64,000 nucleotides of DNA, taken from positions 186,001 through 250,000 of the forward strand of contig JAYKKR010000024.1 in the NCBI GenBank assembly GCA_036971615.1. The letters are read 5' to 3'. This document shows, piece by piece, positions 60,363 through 64,000 of this stretch; the first letter of the stretch is position 1, and each line of letters begins with the position of its first letter. The stretch comes from Amyloporia xantha. Lineage: Eukaryota; Basidiomycota; Agaricomycetes; Polyporales; Adustoporiaceae. A program made the translations under genes and the position numbers. The notes under the pieces are model-generated. The model worked only from the letters and a program-made list of their open reading frames with translations. It ran no database searches and was not told the DNA's origin.

Positions 60363-60623
60363 AGAAAGAGCCAGAGCTGTTCTGAGTGCTGGTGGACGGC
60401 GAAAAAGCAACTTTGAAACGAGTTGGATTTTTGTCGAACGGACTTCGTGGTGCCCTCCGGACAGATAAATAGAGCAATTTTGATTTATGAAGCAGGTCGA
60501 GACAATGAGAAATGAGCGAGCTACAGTTGTTCGAGTTTCGCGGTCGCAGCCTTAGAAAAAAACAGCCACAGGCCAAAATTTGTACACGTTTGGCCGCCGC
60601 GCCTTGGGCGCTGAAACCAGCAA
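60363..60623 (-). repeat. Right arm of the foldback element
   Basis: Inverted copy of the left arm, ending CTGAAACCAGCAA and followed by TA at 60624-60625. Confidence 0.88.
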
Positions 60624-60839
60624 TATGTACAGAAAGCCTCGGGTGAATATCTTGGTCAACGATACAGTGTTCTTTTATGTAAATGTAAATAATCTATGAC
60701 AGTACATGACGATATGATACGATGAGTTCAGCTCTCATAAAATTGTGCTAGACGGAGAATTCTTGCAAGCAAGGTGATGCATCCTATACCAGCCAACATC
60801 AATCACCTGCATATACACGAGATCGCTGTATACTCAAAA
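60624..60839. other. Short AT-rich spacer after the foldback element
   Basis: Contains the 3' flank of the conserved fungal gene, whose stop lies at 60840. The foldback element inserted about 215 bp downstream of that stop codon. Confidence 0.4.
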
Positions 60840-62671
60840 TCAGTGGTCTCTCTGTTGCGGTAGATCAGCTGCGCCCGCGACCTTGCTCTCCCATTCTCTT
60901 AGCCAGTCAGGCTTATTTTCCCGCCTGAATTTCGCCAACAACTCCCCACGCGCTTGGAAATTCTCCAGAGTCTTAGGTTTAGCTCTGCCAGGCACATGCG
61001 TCTCTCCCGCTGACGCACTCTCTGGCGGCTCGGTCCTGGTCGTCTGCGCCGCTTCCGGGCCCTCCTCTTGTTTCATGGTCCTCTCGAGGGAGGTTTCCAG
61101 CCTTGAGATAATGTCCAGAGTCTGCAGTACGCACACGTAGGTATGTATTCTTCCAACAGGACGATCACTGGACTCACTTTCACCATGAACCGGCTCGAAA
61201 TCTCTGCCTTGCCGGCATTCATCCACATACGGTTCGCTTCCATCTCTCTCGCTGTGTATTCTCTGATACGCAAGTCCTCCCAGTCCACTGCCGCAGCAGG
61301 GTCCTTGAAGAAGCGCTCCTGATAGCCCTCCATCGCGCCCTTCCGCGAGGCGGCGTTGCCTATCCATAGCTCCATAGCCGTCTGCGCACTCTTCGTGGCC
61401 GTCGAGAAATACAGCTCCACCTGCGCAAAGTGGCGCCAAAAACCAGGGTCTGCGAGGCCGACCCAAAACTCGTCGGGCGAGAGGATCGACATCATCGACT
61501 GGAAGATCTTCGGGGGCGAGGGGTCATCCTTCAACAGTGTCTGCGCGGCGACCTTGTCCGTGTCTTCCGCGATCAGGCGGCCCTGCAGTAGGGTGAGGGT
61601 GGTCAGAGGTGTGCGCCCGCCGCGCACAGTGGCTACAGCCCGCGGCTTGAGCTAGATACGCACCGTTTTCGTATGCGCTTCGAGGACGACCGTGAACGGC
61701 AGGGCGTCGTTGCGGCCGCCGAAGTGCATTTCATACTGCGCGAGATATACCGGCACTAGCACAGGATATGCTGCGAGCTGCCATGCGAATCATGAGCTCG
61801 ACTCGTCATCCGGCCCCTGCACTGCTCACCAAGTGGGCCTTCACTGTTGAGGGATTAAGCCTGAAGCTCTCCGAAATGACAGCTTCCCCATACGATAGTG
61901 AACGGACCGCATCAAGGAGGGGAAAAGGTGTCACCGTAAACGGCAGACACAAAATGTCCGTCCCGCGCTGGGTCCGCAAGTCGTCAGTGAAGCGGATGGT
62001 CTCGCCTTTTCTGAACGCGGGCGAGTTCAGCGCGAGGCGCGACAGTGGCTCGTATACAAAGCCTGCAGATCAACGCGTGAGATTCCCCGCTAGCTCAAAT
62101 GTGTCGGACTGGATGGCACCTGGCATGTACCTATGAAGCTAAGCTGAATGCGATGTCGCACTGAGAGAATCCGCTACATACGACTGTTCTGTGAAGGCCG
62201 TCACTATCCGCTAGATGTCCACATCAATTCCAGAAAAACCACGGAGGCATAAAGCATCTCAGGCGGCACCTGAACAGGGTCTTTTCCGTCTGCTTTCTCT
62301 GCGAAAAATGCTTGTGCCTCAATCTCCGCGTCGACCAACCATACGGGAAGATAGACGGCCTGTATGCGATTGGGCTGCAGCGGTGTGAAGCCCATGCCAG
62401 GGAGGAAGGTTGCACCAAAAGATCCAATGAGCTGTCTTCCCCAGCATTTGATAGACATTGGCCAGCTCAACCGCACTATCGCCTCTTGCTGGGACAGAGC
62501 GAAGGGAAAGGCTGAATGTAACGCTGTGGTCTCAGACATGCAAATTGATACGAGCTCAAAACAATACTTACCTCTGACTTTGGAGGGATATGTGTGCGAC
62601 ACATCAGATATGCTTCTTCGATGGCATTTTCTTGCTAGGGTGCGGGTGAGTTGCGTGCGAGAACGCAACAT
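60840..62671 (-). CDS. Conserved fungal protein with possible mitochondrial leader, unknown function
   Basis: Starts MLRSRTQLTRTLARKCHRRS, an Arg-rich leader that could be a mitochondrial presequence. An in-frame ATG at 62701 would add ten residues. It continues VRAFPFALSQQEAIVRLSWP, GFTPLQPNRIQAVYLPVWLV DAEIEAQAFF, PPEMLYASVVFLEL, MPGFVYEPLSRLALNSPAFR KGE, DDLRTQRGTDILCLPFTVTP FPLLDAVRSLSYGEAVISE, LAAYPVLVPVYLAQYEM, LPFTVVLEAHTKTGRLIAED, SMMSILSPDEFWVGLADPGF and MEANRMWMNAGKAEISSRF. The basic tail has RGELLAKFRRENKPDWLREW. A 57-bp GT-AG intron in MPG/FVYEP removes an in-frame TGA. I do not recognise a named family. Head-to-head with exportin-T (about 350 bp). Confidence 0.75.
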
Positions 62672-63022
62672 TGACAAGTCGTGTAGTGGTGTCAATCGCA
62701 ACTTCTCTTCGGCTTTGATAAAAGTAAGTGCGCCCGTCTATGGAGTTCCGAGTTCCCGCCAATTCCACTGCAAGACAGCCGGCGAAGGATAGGTGTATGC
62801 AGAAGTCGGGATTCAAGTTGTCATTACACTCGGCGGAGTCAGCGCTTAGCTGTCGGCCACTACGTCGATCTCACGTGACCGTGAAAGATTGGGATAATCG
62901 AGTCGCCCTTCCGCCACAAGCCACAATCCACTAAATCTTGCACCGCGACGTCGAGTATATCTTCGCTTGCCCTACTCCTCTTATCCCAGCTCTTGAGAAG
63001 AGCACTGTGGTAGGTGAGCAAG

Positions 63023-64000
63023 ATGGAGCAGGATCTAAATCAAGTTGTTCAGGCTATCAGCATTGCGAGCGATCCAATGCAAGGGGCTCTACACCAGCAA
63101 GCTCTGGAATACCTCTCTACGATCCAACAAAATGCTGCCAATACATGGCGTCTTGCGCTTGCTCTGTTTGTAGATACTGCTCCTAACGGTACTAGAAAAT
63201 ATCCGACCCAAGCCCGTTTCTATGCGCTCCGAATTTTGGATGACTTTCTAGACAACAGGTGAGTGCATTTTGGCATCCAAACCTCGTCGCGTGCCACCAT
63301 CCGTTGACAATAAATCCAACGTATCAGGTTCGAGCGACTGGATGAGGAGGCGTTTCAAACATTACGTCAATCTCTTGTATCGTACATACAATCTGAGTAT
63401 CTCTACGGTCCAGCAGAAGCCGATGCTACATGTACGTGCAGGGAAATGAAAATCAACATCCGTGCTAATGACACTACAGTCTTGCGCAACAAATTTGCGC
63501 ATACCCTCACGCTGTTCTTTCTTTGCACCTACATTGACCAGTGGCCGACATTCTTCACCGATCTGTTTGCTCTGATACGGCCTGCCGAGTCAACCTCGCA
63601 ATCAACATTCAACCAGCATATCTCGCTACTTTTCTTTCATATCGTACTGGAGATCTCTGGTGAAGTCGCGGATCAAATCATTAAGGCGGCCAGGCATTAT
63701 AGTCAAGCTCGACAAACTCGAGACGCTCAAGTTCGTGACGCCGTGCGCGAACGAGATGCGGGGCGCATTAACGAAGCAGTCCTTACGATTGTTGCCGATG
63801 GTATGGATAGGATGATTAGGTTCAGAAAGGGTGTCGTTCAAACTACCTCGGACTCCGAATTGGACGGAGCAATAGAGGTGGTGGACTGGGGGGTCAGAAC
63901 GTTTGCGTCTTATGTTGGTGTGTGATGATTCTTCTTGGACTCACTGTGCTTGATTGCGAGACCGTTCCTAATAGGATGGGTTGACATCAACTTGACGGTC
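63023..64000 (+). CDS. LOS1: Exportin-T (tRNA exportin, LOS1/XPOT), 5' part
   Basis: Starts MEQDLNQVVQAISIASDPMQ GALHQQALEYLSTIQQ, then AANTWRLALALFVDTAP and ARFYALRILDDFLDNR. An intron leads to FERLDEEAFQTLRQSLVSYI QSEYLYGPAEAD. Another leads to LRNKFAHTLTLFFLCTYIDQ WPTFFTDLFALI, which is typical of the importin-beta/XPOT HEAT-repeat N-terminus (LRNK-A-TL-LLF---Y---W-TFF-DL). Then follow FNQHISLLFFHIVLEISGEV ADQIIKAARHYSQARQTRDA QVRDAVRERDAGRINEAVL and VVDWGVRTFASYV. An intron follows, and the gene runs past the end of the window (GWVDINLTV). The family exports mature tRNAs with RanGTP. The start at MEQD is preferred because the next upstream codons are outside the family pattern. Confidence 0.9.

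Larger units (their letters stand above)
59071..60623. mobile_element. Foldback-type DNA element with about 250-bp near-identical inverted arms
   Basis: Seen: both ends read inward as TTGCTGGTTTCAGCGCCCAA and are flanked by TA (59069-59070 and 60624-60625). The arms (59071 to about 59333 and about 60363 to 60623) match in inverted orientation with one difference over the first 245 bp, then diverge gradually. The interior of about 1 kb holds no transposase. It holds diverged copies of a unit of about 110-180 bp with CCACCAGCACTCAG cores on the left and one inverted on the right. Inference: a non-autonomous transposon with a TA target (as in Tc1/mariner) or another long-TIR family. Superfamily is unassigned because the ends match no consensus I know. 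The near-identity of the arms points to recent mobility or gene conversion. Confidence 0.8.

Noticed and set aside
62060..62110. In-frame TGA in the conserved fungal gene at 60840-62671, suggesting a pseudogene
   Set aside because: A 57-bp GT-AG intron in the right phase removes the stop and joins MPG to FVYEPLSRLALN, which reads naturally.

Overview
The window is nuclear DNA of a filamentous basidiomycete, most likely an Agaricomycete of the polypore type. The evidence is genes split by many 45-70 bp GT-AG introns, a DUF6533 seven-helix protein family typical of mushrooms, fungal versions of housekeeping genes (MAF1, MGM1, CDC16, NOP15, MED22, a RAD51D-like paralog, an exportin-T), and closely packed genes separated by intron-free accessory stretches. 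All gene models were assembled by eye from reading frames and splice signals. Internal exon edges are given only where the phase closed.

Left part (1-12.9 kb): a 604-bp CACTA-type non-autonomous transposon with near-identical 142-bp inverted ends; two tandem 2-oxoglutarate/Fe(II) oxygenase genes sharing exon structure and an upstream sequence block; a coiled-coil protein with an apparent frame break; a plant-type sulfite oxidase; and a secreted GH18 chitinase with a C-terminal chitin-binding module. Then come about 3 kb without a recognisable gene.

Middle (16-29.5 kb): a small DUF1748 mitochondrial-type protein, an aldo/keto reductase, a TMS1/SERINC membrane protein, a RAD51D-like recombinase paralog and MED22 from a shared 244-bp intergenic region, a basic coiled-coil protein with two apparent one-base frame breaks, and a PHO84-like phosphate/H+ symporter on the minus strand.

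29.5-38 kb: an accessory stretch of about 5 kb without recognisable genes, a young 5'-truncated retroposed insertion (34-A tail, 14-16 bp target duplication), and a second PHO84-like symporter on the plus strand. The two transporter genes thus point away from each other across about 6.4 kb.

Right part (38-64 kb): mostly housekeeping genes. They are a small disordered protein behind a perfect 28-bp palindrome, NOP15 and an unknown nuclear-type protein (head-to-head), CDC16/APC6, MAF1, a DUF6533 membrane protein, a DapA-family lyase, MGM1, a peroxisomal-type SCP2 protein, a 1.55-kb foldback element with about 250-bp near-identical inverted arms, a conserved fungal protein with a possible mitochondrial leader, and the 5' part of exportin-T.

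I saw no gene cluster with an obvious single metabolic purpose and no clearly new multi-gene system. The most unusual signals are the three mobile insertions with intact ends, the frame breaks, the non-canonical GC-AG introns and the palindrome.
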